Assembly: GCF_007991335.1 (NCBI RefSeq)
Contig: NZ_BJYD01000024.1
Coordinates: 109,549-173,548 of the forward strand
Direction: 5' to 3'
Length of the DNA stretch: 64,000 nucleotides
DNA from: Halobacillus faecis
GTDB lineage: Bacteria > Bacillota > Bacilli > Bacillales > Halobacillaceae
Positions 17,045 through 25,929 of the stretch are shown piece after piece. Position 1 is the first letter of the stretch; each line of letters starts with the position of its first letter. The notes below the pieces were generated by a model. That model ran no database searches. It was given only the letters and a program-made list of their open reading frames with translations, and was not told the DNA's origin. Position numbers and translations under genes: made by a program.

Positions 17045-19096
17045 TTATTCAGCGGGTGTATATTTTTCTCGAATCTTCCCAAAGAGATCAGCATATCCGG
17101 ATCCTTTTCTATAAAAAACAGGAGGCTGACCGATAGGAGCGGAAACTTCTACATGGCCTCCGTCAAATTCTTCACCACTCCAGAGGTGAACCCATGTTTC
17201 ATTCGGAAGATAAACATTCCACTGGCTCGCTGCTTCCTCGTAGACAGGTGCAACAAGCACATCGTCTCCCAACATGTATTGGTATTGAAGATCATATGTC
17301 TGTGCGTCATCTTCAAATTCCATAAACAACGGTCTCTGAACCGGAATCCCTTTTTCCGTATTTTCTTTCACAAGATCTTTCAAATAAGGAGCCAACGTCA
17401 CATGGACATCTGTCATTCTTATAAATGCATTCATCGTGTCTTCATCATGATCATACTGGTGACTATCGGTCGGTCGGTTTCCTTCATGACTTCTCATTAC
17501 CGGCGTAAAAGCAGCGAGTTCCACCCAGCGAAGCAGCAATTCTTTGGAACGCTTGTTTCCATGCAGACTCGTGTATCCACCGATGTCGCTGTGGTGAAGC
17601 CCATTTCCGACAAGGCCCGCAGACAGGGCAGCAGGGATGACAGACGCGATCCCATCATCAAGATCCCAGTTGACGCTCTGATCTCCCGCCCACAACAAAC
17701 GGCAGTACTTTTGGCTTCCTGTGTAGCCTGCACGCATGAAATAGACAATCTCATCTGTTTTACCAGCTTCATCAACAGCTTCGAAATTCACTTTCGCCCA
17801 CAGCATCGGCCAGGCATTGTGCATAAGCATTGCCGGCTCACCATTGTGGAGCTTGGCATCGGTCGGCAAGTATTCTCCGAAATCAGCCATCCAGCCATCT
17901 AAACCGAAATCAATCATATATTTTTGAATGACACCTTTATACCATTCAAAGGCTGCAGGGTTTGTAAGGTCGACAATTCCGCAGTCAAACTCACCAAAGT
18001 CAACTAAATAAACGTCGTCTTGTTGATTGAGGACAAAATAATGATTCTCCGCTGCTTCTTTATACAATTCTCCATCTAAAATCAAATAAGGATTAATATA
18101 GCCTAAGAAACGGATGCCTTGTTCTTTCCATTCTTTCAGTTTTTGGTCCAGTTCCGGATATTCGTTCTCATCCCACTGCCAGTTCCAGTTCAAACGGCGG
18201 CCAAAAGAGGTGACTCTTTTCCCCTGCCAATCCTGAGCCCAGACAGCCCCTACCTTCATGCCTTTATCACGTGCAGCATCGATTTTCTTTTGAACCTCAT
18301 CCGTGCCGCCTTGCATACCGAGCCAGATGCCATCATAAGTCCATTCCGGAAGCTCCGGCTGTCTTCCTAGATGATGAGTCAGTCGGGACACTAACTCTTT
18401 AATGCTTGCTCCCGTTTCAAACATAATCTGCGATGGGACTTCCCACACTTGAAGTTCATGATAATGATCTTTTCGAAAATCAAAGTCGGCATAGGCAGTC
18501 GTATCGACATGACAGAAATACTTCTTCGAAGACAGGAATGTTGGCTGAGGGTAATTGGTATGATAATAGTCGCCCCCCGCCTGATCATGAAGGTCTGCTA
18601 AAAAAGTGGTGTACGTCTTTTTGTTCCGGCCAACCCCTGGCTCAGAGGTCCATAATGGGAAATGTTTGCCCCGCAAATTCAAATGAGACATCTGCTCTCC
18701 GCATCCGTACACCTTTTCTGTGGAATCAGCGGCGATACGGACCCAAAATCGATTGAAAGACTTTCGATCTCCGGAAAAATCCAGTTTCAGATTTTGATTT
18801 TCATAGCTGAAGGCTACCGATAGAGTTTCTGAATCCATGGAAGTCCGTTTAAAGTCAACGCGGAAACCCTGTTCGCTTTCATGCATTACTTCAAAACTCT
18901 TCAATCCGAATCGTTCTACTACATAATCTTCAATCTCATAATTGCCTCGGTACATCTCAATTTTTTCTTCTCCTTGACCGACAAATAAACACGGGGATGT
19001 CGGTGTATGCTCAAGAATCTTTCTTCCATCGAGCACAACTTCGAACGTATTGTCCTGGTATTGAATAGAAAGCCCTTGTTTTTGTTTCGTTTGCAT
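17045..19096 (-). CDS. yihQ: Sulfoquinovosidase, GH31 family (YihQ-like)
   Basis: This 683-residue glycoside hydrolase should release sulfoquinovose from sulfoquinovosyl glycerol. The catalytic nucleophile lies in GWMADFGEYLPTD and the acid/base Asp in WAGDQSVNWDLDDG. The residues that bind the sulfonate in E. coli YihQ (Arg301, Trp304, Tyr508) have matching positions here: TSFGRRLNWNW supplies Arg and Trp, SDIGGY supplies Tyr. The QDWxGxRxTSF motif typical of sulfoquinovosidases, rather than alpha-glucosidases, is present. No signal peptide is seen, so it acts in the cytosol on imported glycoside. This is the anchor for reading the whole operon. Confidence 0.93.
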   Translation of the reverse strand: MQTKQKQGLSIQYQDNTFEVVLDGRKILEHTPTSPCLFVGQGEEKIEMYRGNYEIEDYVVERFGLKSFEVMHESEQGFRVDFKRTSMDSETLSVAFSYENQNLKLDFSGDRKSFNRFWVRIAADSTEKVYGCGEQMSHLNLRGKHFPLWTSEPGVGRNKKTYTTFLADLHDQAGGDYYHTNYPQPTFLSSKKYFCHVDTTAYADFDFRKDHYHELQVWEVPSQIMFETGASIKELVSRLTHHLGRQPELPEWTYDGIWLGMQGGTDEVQKKIDAARDKGMKVGAVWAQDWQGKRVTSFGRRLNWNWQWDENEYPELDQKLKEWKEQGIRFLGYINPYLILDGELYKEAAENHYFVLNQQDDVYLVDFGEFDCGIVDLTNPAAFEWYKGVIQKYMIDFGLDGWMADFGEYLPTDAKLHNGEPAMLMHNAWPMLWAKVNFEAVDEAGKTDEIVYFMRAGYTGSQKYCRLLWAGDQSVNWDLDDGIASVIPAALSAGLVGNGLHHSDIGGYTSLHGNKRSKELLLRWVELAAFTPVMRSHEGNRPTDSHQYDHDEDTMNAFIRMTDVHVTLAPYLKDLVKENTEKGIPVQRPLFMEFEDDAQTYDLQYQYMLGDDVLVAPVYEEAASQWNVYLPNETWVHLWSGEEFDGGHVEVSAPIGQPPVFYRKGSGYADLFGKIREKYTPAE

Positions 19097-19117
19097 GGAT
19101 AAAATCCTCCTTGAAAA

Positions 19118-20875
19118 TTATAAGTTAGCTGCTTTTTTCATTTGCTTTTCTACGACACGGTCATATTTCTTTTCCCATTTCTTCATAGCAAAGACCAGTG
19201 CTACAGAAGTTAAACCAATCAACACACCAGAAGCGATCCAGAACCATTGAGAAACCACCGCTTCCGGATAAGCAAGCCCGATTGGAGAGAAGACGATGTA
19301 AGTAAATACAATCAAACTTAACAAAATAATCGCTGTCGGAATCGCATACTTCCACGGGACCATGTCCACTTTAGGAGCATGCTTGAACGAATAAGGTTTA
19401 GAAAGTGGGCGAATATATCCGACTGCCAACATAATACCGACTTCGATAACAAAAAGGATCGCAGAAATGTGGATGAAGTTCATCGTGATTTCAATGCCGA
19501 ACATCTGGTTCAATCCCCATACAAGCATGTAGTACGTAATGACGTGAAAAATCACTGCAATCTTCGCGCCCAGTGGCGGAACAAATTTGGATGCAATTCC
19601 TATGAGCACGATGGCGATAATCGGAATGTTAAAGAATCCGGTAAACTTACGAATGATATCCCAGAGTCCATCCGGTGCACTCATGAGCATCGGGGAGATA
19701 AAGAATGAAACGAGTGCCAAAATCGTACCGAAATATTTACTTACCCGAATCAACTGTTCATCAGAAGCATCTGGTTTAAAACCAGGCTTGTACACATCTA
19801 AAGCAAACATCGTTGCCGCTGAGTTCAAAAGTGAATTAAAGCTTGAGAAAACCGCACCTAACAATACAGCTAGAAACAATCCTGAGAATATCGTAGGCAT
19901 CAAATTGGTCACCATGGTTGGATAAGCCAAATCAACCGTTTGGAATCCTGACCCATATAAATGAAAAGCAATAACTCCTGGAATCATCATAAGAATAGGA
20001 ACAACCAACTTATAAAAACCGGAGAACAAGACCCCTTTTTGACCTTCCGCCAGGTTCTTTGCTCCCAGGGCACGCTGAATCACGTACTGGTTCGTCCCCC
20101 AATAGAACATATTCATGAAGATCATACCGGTGAATATAGCGGAAAATGGAACAGAATCTTCTTTTCCACCAATCGCATTCAACTTGTCTGCATTATCAGT
20201 AGCCATCGTCTTGAATCCTTGAAAGAAGTTCCCGTCCCCTAATACGAAAAGACCGATTACAGGAATCATCAAACCAATCAACAGCAAACCAATTCCATTC
20301 AACGTATCAGATACTGCAACCGCTTTTAATCCGCCGAAAATCGCATATATTGCTCCGATAATACCGATCACCCAAATAACGAGCCAAACCGATGACTCGA
20401 AAGAAATACCTAAGAGACCCGGAACATCAAAGAGCTTCAGCACCGCTAGGGCGCCGGAATAAAGAACAGAAGGAATGGTGACAAACGCATACCCGAGCAT
20501 AAACAGGACCACTATGTAACGTCTGACACCATCATCAAATCGTGTACTTAAAAATTCAGGAAGAGTGGAAAATGCACCACCTAAGTATTTAGGAAGCAGG
20601 ATCAATGCCATAATGATGACAGCAATCGGTGCCGTCACTTCCCAAGCCATGTTGGACAAGTTCGTGCGGTAAGCCTGTCCATTCAAACCAATCAATTGCT
20701 CAGCTGATAAGTTTGTCAGCAGCAAACTACCAGCAATAAACCCACCTGTTAATCCACGACCGGCCAGAAAATACCCATCAGAATCATTGACCTGCCCTTT
20801 CGCCTTCCGGTAAGACACCCATCCGACCAATCCCATAAACAAGATACACGTGACCAGTGTATATAGAATACTCAT
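19118..20875 (-). CDS. Sodium:solute symporter (SSS family)
   Basis: The 585-residue protein has about 14 membrane segments and SSS family landmarks: SDGYFLAGRGLTGGFIAGSL near residue 35, the unwound region LLTNLSAEQLIG, and YWGTNQYVIQRALGA near residue 260. It overlaps the upstream DUF4867-type gene by 4 bp (ATGA). Placed just before the sulfoquinovosidase gene, it is the probable sodium-coupled importer of sulfoquinovose or its glyceryl glycoside. A sodium-driven system suits a halophile. Substrate is inferred. Confidence 0.9.
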   Translation of the reverse strand: MSILYTLVTCILFMGLVGWVSYRKAKGQVNDSDGYFLAGRGLTGGFIAGSLLLTNLSAEQLIGLNGQAYRTNLSNMAWEVTAPIAVIIMALILLPKYLGGAFSTLPEFLSTRFDDGVRRYIVVLFMLGYAFVTIPSVLYSGALAVLKLFDVPGLLGISFESSVWLVIWVIGIIGAIYAIFGGLKAVAVSDTLNGIGLLLIGLMIPVIGLFVLGDGNFFQGFKTMATDNADKLNAIGGKEDSVPFSAIFTGMIFMNMFYWGTNQYVIQRALGAKNLAEGQKGVLFSGFYKLVVPILMMIPGVIAFHLYGSGFQTVDLAYPTMVTNLMPTIFSGLFLAVLLGAVFSSFNSLLNSAATMFALDVYKPGFKPDASDEQLIRVSKYFGTILALVSFFISPMLMSAPDGLWDIIRKFTGFFNIPIIAIVLIGIASKFVPPLGAKIAVIFHVITYYMLVWGLNQMFGIEITMNFIHISAILFVIEVGIMLAVGYIRPLSKPYSFKHAPKVDMVPWKYAIPTAIILLSLIVFTYIVFSPIGLAYPEAVVSQWFWIASGVLIGLTSVALVFAMKKWEKKYDRVVEKQMKKAANL

Positions 20876-21558
20876 GATTGACTTCCTCCTTCTTTATCGT
20901 TCAAATATTGTACAAATACATTGGGACCTTTAATTCCGACATGTGCGCCTTGAGAGACAAACCTTTGATGTTCCTCATGGGCAATCAGCCATTTATTTCT
21001 CATAAAAAGTAAGGAATCTTCCCCTTTTTCTTCATCCTTTAATGGAGTATTGGTACCTTCAGGTAAAATGACGATACATTTGAATCCTTCTCCGGTCACT
21101 TTGCAAGGAGCGAGGTGAAGGGTCGTTTGGAACATTTCGATGGCATACCCTTTCGGAATATAAAACGCTTTCAAATGTTCTGTAGAAAAAGCATCTTCCT
21201 CCACATCATTCAAGTGCCCTAAAAGTAAGACCAAATCAGTCGCAGCTACATTGATTTCGCTGCCCTTATGATATTCCAGTCCACCTAGATTGGAATTGTT
21301 CCCATTACAGTAACCAATTTGAATGTTCATGCCGCCGTAGTACCTTTTTTCAATAGTACTTTTCAAGTCCTTTAACTCCAAAACAGGTTCGGAAGGGACA
21401 TAAACATTCCCATTTTCCGGAACCGGGAGATCTTCCATCAAATGAATGAGCTTTTCATCAGGAAAAGTATCAAGTATTCGGCCAAAATTCTTAAAGGAAC
21501 TTTCCTCCACGTGTCGAATATTTAGAGAAACATTCATCTTTTGCAATTGGTCTAGCAT
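20872..21558 (-). CDS. DUF4867-like protein, first gene of the sulfoquinovose operon
   Basis: The 228-residue soluble protein starts at 21558, seven bases behind TGGAGGGAT; an in-frame ATG at 21573 lacks a site. It looks cupin-like, with short beta-rich stretches (NIQIGYCNGNNSNLGGLEYH, GSEINVAATDLVLLLGH, KAFYIPKGYAIEMF, TLHLAPC). I place it with the DUF4867-type proteins found in sugar operons, from memory. Its leading position before transporter, glycosidase and isomerase suggests a role in handling the free sugar, such as mutarotation or isomerisation. No catalytic function is proven by the sequence. Confidence 0.7.
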   Translation of the reverse strand: MLDQLQKMNVSLNIRHVEESSFKNFGRILDTFPDEKLIHLMEDLPVPENGNVYVPSEPVLELKDLKSTIEKRYYGGMNIQIGYCNGNNSNLGGLEYHKGSEINVAATDLVLLLGHLNDVEEDAFSTEHLKAFYIPKGYAIEMFQTTLHLAPCKVTGEGFKCIVILPEGTNTPLKDEEKGEDSLLFMRNKWLIAHEEHQRFVSQGAHVGIKGPNVFVQYLNDKEGGSQS

Positions 21559-21583
21559 ATCATCCCTCCACATTAAAGATATC

Positions 21584-21605
21584 TACCTTTTAAAAAACGT
21601 AGGTA
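21584..21605. promoter_or_regulatory. Inverted repeat TACCT-N12-AGGTA, candidate GntR operator
   Basis: TACCT and AGGTA arms flank an A-rich centre between the minus-strand promoter and the DUF4867-type gene. The TACCTTTTAAA half resembles the TACCTTTAAAC sequence at the internal promoter (17 kb), which suggests one regulator binds both. Confidence 0.4.
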
Positions 21606-21620
21606 TGTTTGTTGTTATTT

Positions 21621-21650
21621 ATTGTACTGGAAGCGCATTCAATCTGGCAA
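21621..21650 (-). promoter_or_regulatory. Sigma-A promoter of the sulfoquinovose operon
   Basis: On the minus strand TTGCCA (21645-21650) and TACAAT (21621-21626) are separated by 18 bp. A cre-like sequence at 21628-21641 (12 of 14 positions of TGWAANCGNTNWCA, read on the minus strand) sits in the spacer, so CcpA could block the promoter directly. Confidence 0.65.
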
Positions 21651-21743
21651 GAGGAAATTTTAATTACCTTCCACAAAACCGTATGAAACAGCGTTTTAAT
21701 CATATTTATATCAAAAACAAAATTTTTAATTTTCTAAAAAGTG

Positions 21744-21772
21744 TTGAAATATTCAGGGCCCGTCCATATAAT
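21744..21772 (+). promoter_or_regulatory. Sigma-A promoter of the ABC-transporter operon
   Basis: TTGAAA (21744-21749) and a perfect TATAAT (21767-21772) are separated by the optimal 17 bp. Confidence 0.82.
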
Positions 21773-21781
21773 ATTAGACAA

Positions 21782-21795
21782 TGAAAGCGTTATCA
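21782..21795 (+). promoter_or_regulatory. Catabolite responsive element (cre, CcpA site)
   Basis: TGAAAGCGTTATCA matches the 14-bp Bacillus cre consensus at every position. It lies about ten bases after the TATAAT box, at the transcription start, so CcpA binding should repress the ABC operon when preferred sugars are present. Confidence 0.8.
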
Positions 21796-21820
21796 AGGGA
21801 GGAGGTATGGAATAAAAGGT

Positions 21821-21854
21821 TGTAACGTTATTAATTAAGGTAGCAACGTTAGTA
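21821..21854. promoter_or_regulatory. Paired AACGTT repeats in the ABC operon leader
   Basis: TGTAACGTTA and AGCAACGTTAG are centred 21 bp apart, two helical turns. The AACGTT core is itself palindromic. This spacing suggests a dimeric or tetrameric regulator binding on one face of the DNA; no regulator gene is encoded in the plus-strand operon. Confidence 0.4.
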
Positions 21855-21879
21855 TGTAAAACAAAAGGGGGACGAAGTA

Positions 21880-23130
21880 GTGAATGTTAAGCATATGATG
21901 CTTGCCGTGTTTATTCTAATGACAATGGTTCTAGGCGCTTGTTCATCTGAAAGCTCTGGTGAATCTGATAATGCTGATGGGAGTAAAACGATTAGTTTCA
22001 TTCATTGGCGTGGGGAAGATAAAGAGGTTTTCGATAAACTCATCGAAAAGTTTGAAAAGGAAAATGAAGGAATTAAAGTGGATATGACCATTTATCCATC
22101 CGAACAATATCAATCCACAGCACAGACACTCATTCGAGATGGAGAAGTCGGGGATGTATTCACATCCTTCCCAGGTTCTCAATTCGAAATTATGGATAAA
22201 GCAGGATTGATGACGGATTTATCTGGAGAAGAATTCATCTCCAACTTCAATGAGAGTTTACTTGAAGCTGGTCAGAAAGATGGAAAACAATGGGCTGTTC
22301 CTTATCAGCTTGTGTTTAACCAGCCGGTGTATAACAAAGGGATCTTTGAAGAATTAGGAATTGATATCCCTGAAAGTTGGGAAGAATTTTTAGCTATGAA
22401 TGAGACTTTGAAAGAAAACGGGTACTCACCCATGGCATTTCCTGGTGCGGACATCGGCCCAGGACAGTTGATGAACAGCATGATGATGAATAATGCAACA
22501 GATGAAGATATCTTTACACAATTAGAAAATGGAGAAACAAAATTGACGGACGAGTGGTGGGTCAAAACCCTAAGTCAATTCAAGGAATTAGCCGACAAAG
22601 GGTATTTCCAAGATGATTCCCTTGGAACGAAACACGACGGTGCGATTGCACTAATGGCTCAAGAAAAAGCAGCGATGCTCGGAAGTGGTTCGTATGCCAT
22701 GGCTAGTATCAAAGAACAGAATCCAGACATGGAGCTTGGACTTCTGGCACCGATTACCGTTCCTGCAGATGAAGCCGTCTATGAAGGGATTCACACCACG
22801 ACATTTATGATGGCTGTCAATAAGAACTCTGACACAAAAGATGAAGCGAAGAAATTCATTGAGTTTTTAAGCCAACCTGAGAATGCCAGTACTTATGCAA
22901 ATGAAACGGGTCAGCACCTAACCGTCAGCGATGTGAATTATGAATCTGAAGTGTTGAAAAACACAGCCGATTGGATGGACAAAGAGACACGCTTCCAACC
23001 TCGCTACTTAATCAATAGTGCAGACATTGAAAAAGCGGTCATTGCTTCCATTCAATCCGTCATCGGAGGGACAGACCCAGAAGAAGCCGCAGCTGAAGCA
23101 CAAAAAGTGGTCGACCAATTTGTAGAATAA
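21880..23130 (+). CDS. ABC sugar transporter, extracellular solute-binding lipoprotein
   Basis: The 416-residue protein begins at a GTG preceded by AAAGGGGGA and has a lipoprotein signal peptide with lipobox LGAC, so Cys20 is the lipid anchor. The rest is a family 1 sugar-binding protein (MalE/UgpB type): FIHWRGEDKEVFDKLIEKFE start, the PYQLVFNQPVYNKGIFEELGI segment, and the C-terminal EAKKFIEFLSQPENA. It delivers a sugar or glycoside to the two permeases that follow. No ATPase gene is in the operon; a shared MsmX-type ATPase elsewhere would be needed. Substrate is unknown. Confidence 0.9.
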   Translation: MNVKHMMLAVFILMTMVLGACSSESSGESDNADGSKTISFIHWRGEDKEVFDKLIEKFEKENEGIKVDMTIYPSEQYQSTAQTLIRDGEVGDVFTSFPGSQFEIMDKAGLMTDLSGEEFISNFNESLLEAGQKDGKQWAVPYQLVFNQPVYNKGIFEELGIDIPESWEEFLAMNETLKENGYSPMAFPGADIGPGQLMNSMMMNNATDEDIFTQLENGETKLTDEWWVKTLSQFKELADKGYFQDDSLGTKHDGAIALMAQEKAAMLGSGSYAMASIKEQNPDMELGLLAPITVPADEAVYEGIHTTTFMMAVNKNSDTKDEAKKFIEFLSQPENASTYANETGQHLTVSDVNYESEVLKNTADWMDKETRFQPRYLINSADIEKAVIASIQSVIGGTDPEEAAAEAQKVVDQFVE

Positions 23131-23148
23131 CCATGATTCCTTATAGGG

Positions 23149-23185
23149 GAAGAAAGCGACGTTCATGATAACAAACGCTTTCTTC
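23149..23185 (+). other. Intercistronic hairpin after the binding-protein gene
   Basis: GAAGAAAGCG and CGCTTTCTTC form a 10-bp stem around a 17-nt loop. Stem-loops at this point commonly raise the level of binding-protein message relative to permease message. Confidence 0.5.
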
Positions 23186-23211
23186 TTCTATTTATGACTA
23201 AGGAGGCACTT

Positions 23212-24081
23212 ATGAAAGCTGGAAAATCCATTTACCTATTTGTCGTTCCAGGATTGATCCTATACTTGATCTTTTTTATTTACCCTACATTAAGTGCTCT
23301 TTTCTATTCCTTCACGAACTGGGATGGATTATCTGCAGAGTACGATTTTGTCGGAATCAGCAACTACGTTGAAATTTTCACGGCTGATGCGATCTTCCGT
23401 AAATCTTTAGTGAATAATATTGAGTTCATGATGTTTGTCGTAATCTTTCAAACCTTGTTCTCATTAGTCTTCGCCCTGTTTTTAACGAAGAACTCTAAAC
23501 GCAGTGTATTTTTAAGAGCGCTTTACTTTTTTCCAACGATTTTGTCTTCCGTATCCGTTGCTTTTATCTGGTCCTATATGTATGACCCGAACCTCGGACT
23601 GATCAACACCGTCATGCAGGCTATTAACCTGGATTCACTTGCTTTGAATTGGATTGGAAATGAAGATATCGCCATTTACTCCATTTCCGCTGTTCAAGTC
23701 TGGTTCCATACGGGGCAGATGCTGATTATCTTCGTCGCTGGCCTACAGGGGATCCCGAAAGATTTATATGAGGTCGCCAAAATGGAAGGAGCAAACAAAT
23801 GGCAGACGTTCAAAAAAGTCACCTGGCCACTCGTTGCACCTGCGGCTACGATTGTTGTCGCTTATACAACAATCCAATCATTTAAGGCCTTCGATTTGAT
23901 CTTTGCCATGACCAGGGGTGGCCCGAACTACTCTACAGAAATCCTGGCAACGCTTATTTACAATACAGCTTTTCGGAGCTACCGCTTCGGATATGCATCA
24001 GCTGAATCTGTCATTTTCATGATTGTCATTGCGATTATCACCATTGTTCAAATGAGAGTCTTAAGATCAAAAGCCACGTAA
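23212..24081 (+). CDS. ABC sugar transporter permease (MalF/UgpA type)
   Basis: The 289-residue integral membrane protein has six predicted spans and the EAA loop YEVAKMEGANKWQTFKKVTWP, which docks the ATPase. The start at 23212 was chosen because AAGGAGG ends five bases upstream; the frame is open from 23194 but without a site. It forms the membrane channel with the next permease. Confidence 0.92.
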   Translation: MKAGKSIYLFVVPGLILYLIFFIYPTLSALFYSFTNWDGLSAEYDFVGISNYVEIFTADAIFRKSLVNNIEFMMFVVIFQTLFSLVFALFLTKNSKRSVFLRALYFFPTILSSVSVAFIWSYMYDPNLGLINTVMQAINLDSLALNWIGNEDIAIYSISAVQVWFHTGQMLIIFVAGLQGIPKDLYEVAKMEGANKWQTFKKVTWPLVAPAATIVVAYTTIQSFKAFDLIFAMTRGGPNYSTEILATLIYNTAFRSYRFGYASAESVIFMIVIAIITIVQMRVLRSKAT

Positions 24082-24099
24082 AAAGGAGGGAAAGAATTT

Positions 24100-24912
24100 A
24101 TGGATCGATTAGGAAAAAGAGTGCTGCTGTTCATTTATGCAGCCATCATCATCATTCCAATGTTGACCGTCTTCTTTTCTACATTTAAAACAACATCACA
24201 AATGTATGAGAATCCCATAGGCCTGCCTGAATCATTCAACTTCTCCAATTATGTACAGATCTTCAATGAGACAGCTATGGCTACATATTTCAAAAACAGT
24301 GTCATTGTTACCCTTGTATCCGTAACGTTCACATTGTTTTTTGCCAGTTTAATTGCCTATGCCATTACGAGAATGAACAAATGGATGGGCGGTTTACTTT
24401 TCGGATTGTTCACCCTCGGAATGATGGTGCCGGCACAGGTAAATATGATCCCACTCTACTCACTGATCTACCGGTTGGACTTAACCAATACACTCAGTGG
24501 ATTGATGATTGTCAATATATCTGTAACTTTACCAGTGGCGGTCTTCATTTTGACAGGATTTATGAAGACTATTCCGAAAGAATTATTTGAAGCTTGTACC
24601 ATTGATGGAGCGAACAACTGGCAGGTGTACCGCAGAATTGCCCTGCCATTATCGTTGCCATCCTTATCAGCAACAGCCATCTTTCTTTTTGTCATGCATT
24701 GGAATGACTTGTTGTATCCTTTGCTGTTCATTACGAAAGACGAATACAAAACCCTGCCTCTCGCTCTATTAGAATTCCAAGGACAGTATATGACGAACTT
24801 CCCGATGTTGTTTACTGGTGTCATGATTGCTTCAGCACCCATGATTATTGCTTATGTGTTCCTGCAAAGATACTTCATAGCTGGAATGACAGCTGGATCA
24901 GTAAAAGGATAA
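24100..24912 (+). CDS. ABC sugar transporter permease (MalG/UgpE type)
   Basis: The 270-residue protein has six membrane spans and the EAA motif FEACTIDGANNWQVYRRIALP. It pairs with the upstream permease. The ribosome site AAAGGAGGG lies nine bases before the ATG. The downstream oxidoreductase gene follows after 12 bp, so catabolic genes are co-expressed with transport. Confidence 0.92.
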   Translation: MDRLGKRVLLFIYAAIIIIPMLTVFFSTFKTTSQMYENPIGLPESFNFSNYVQIFNETAMATYFKNSVIVTLVSVTFTLFFASLIAYAITRMNKWMGGLLFGLFTLGMMVPAQVNMIPLYSLIYRLDLTNTLSGLMIVNISVTLPVAVFILTGFMKTIPKELFEACTIDGANNWQVYRRIALPLSLPSLSATAIFLFVMHWNDLLYPLLFITKDEYKTLPLALLEFQGQYMTNFPMLFTGVMIASAPMIIAYVFLQRYFIAGMTAGSVKG

Positions 24913-24924
24913 GGAGCTGTTGAG

Positions 24925-25929
24925 ATGACCATTTCGATTGGGTTGATCGGTGCTGGGAATCGTTCAAAATCCTTACTTAACGCAATGAAACACACCAACG
25001 AATTTTCAGTCGCTGGTTATGTAGATAAAGAAACAAAACCGTTTGTTGAACACCTCTACCCTGAGGCACATTTTTATCACAAGGAAGAAGAACTGTATAG
25101 GAATGAGAGGATCGATGCTGTTGTCATTGCTACACCCAATGATCTTCACGAAAAAAACATGAACACAGCGATGGAAAACCAGGTGGCTATCTTTACAGAA
25201 AAGCCCTTGGTTACGGAACATGATTCATTCATAGATTTTTATAAAAAGATAGAAACTTACGAAAAAACTTTTGTGATCGGTACAGAACTAAGACACGACC
25301 CTGGTTTCATTCGTTTTAAAAAACATTTGGGTACAATACCCCTTCTATCCGTTTGGTGCCACGAGTTCAGACCACCCTTTCGTGCGGGAAGTGAGAGTTG
25401 GCGACTGGGAAGAAGCCGGACCGGGGGGACATTCTTAGAAAAAAACATCCACCATTTTGATCTTATGGTCAATCTTATAAAGTCCCCTCCTCGTGCTGTA
25501 TTCGCGAAAGGAGACCACCCTGGAGAGATGATAGAAAACGGATGGGTCATTGTAGAATTCGAGAACGGAACCTTTGGAAACTTGGGGGTTTCTCTATCCT
25601 ATGAGCAACACCATCTGGAAGTCGGCGTTCTTCAAAAAGACAATAAGTTTATATACAATCCCAACAAGCAAAAACTGATCTCAGGGAACACAGAAAACGC
25701 CCTCCTTTTTCACCTTGGTGGAATTGAACAAACAAGTTATGATCATCCAGGTGAGGTTGAACAGATGAAAGAATTCGCGCGTCTGATCAAATCAGAAAAG
25801 ACGATGGACGGAGTTCTAAAGGAAGCTTATTGGAGTCATAGAATTGCCTTTGCCGCGGAGGAGTCGGTTCGAACCGGAAAGGAAATTCTGTTAGATTCAT
25901 TTACTTCTATTAAAGGAGGAAAAGTATGA
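24925..25929 (+). CDS. Gfo/Idh/MocA-family oxidoreductase
   Basis: The 334-residue protein has an N-terminal Rossmann fold (GLIGAGNRSK) and the conserved TEKPL motif near residue 92, where the family's Lys lies. The C-terminal part contains the FLEKNIHHFDL segment, with the usual HxxD-type catalytic pair. Members oxidise sugars or cyclitols with tightly bound NAD(P), and some act as NAD-dependent glycosidases. It overlaps the amidohydrolase gene by 4 bp. The likely substrate is the sugar brought in by the ABC importer. The specific reaction is not determinable. Confidence 0.85.
   Translation: MTISIGLIGAGNRSKSLLNAMKHTNEFSVAGYVDKETKPFVEHLYPEAHFYHKEEELYRNERIDAVVIATPNDLHEKNMNTAMENQVAIFTEKPLVTEHDSFIDFYKKIETYEKTFVIGTELRHDPGFIRFKKHLGTIPLLSVWCHEFRPPFRAGSESWRLGRSRTGGTFLEKNIHHFDLMVNLIKSPPRAVFAKGDHPGEMIENGWVIVEFENGTFGNLGVSLSYEQHHLEVGVLQKDNKFIYNPNKQKLISGNTENALLFHLGGIEQTSYDHPGEVEQMKEFARLIKSEKTMDGVLKEAYWSHRIAFAAEESVRTGKEILLDSFTSIKGGKV

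Larger units (their letters stand above)
21559..21879. other. Divergent regulatory region between two sugar operons
   Basis: This 321-bp gap holds no gene. It contains back-to-back sigma-A promoters for the sulfoquinovose-type operon (minus) and the ABC-transporter operon (plus), two cre or cre-like sites, an inverted repeat shared in pattern with the internal promoter at 17 kb, and a pair of AACGTT repeats in the plus-strand leader. Confidence 0.8.

Noticed and set aside
17153..17902. 249-codon frame opposite the sulfoquinovosidase gene
   Set aside because: It lies entirely antisense to a well-supported gene, has no ribosome site and shows no domain.
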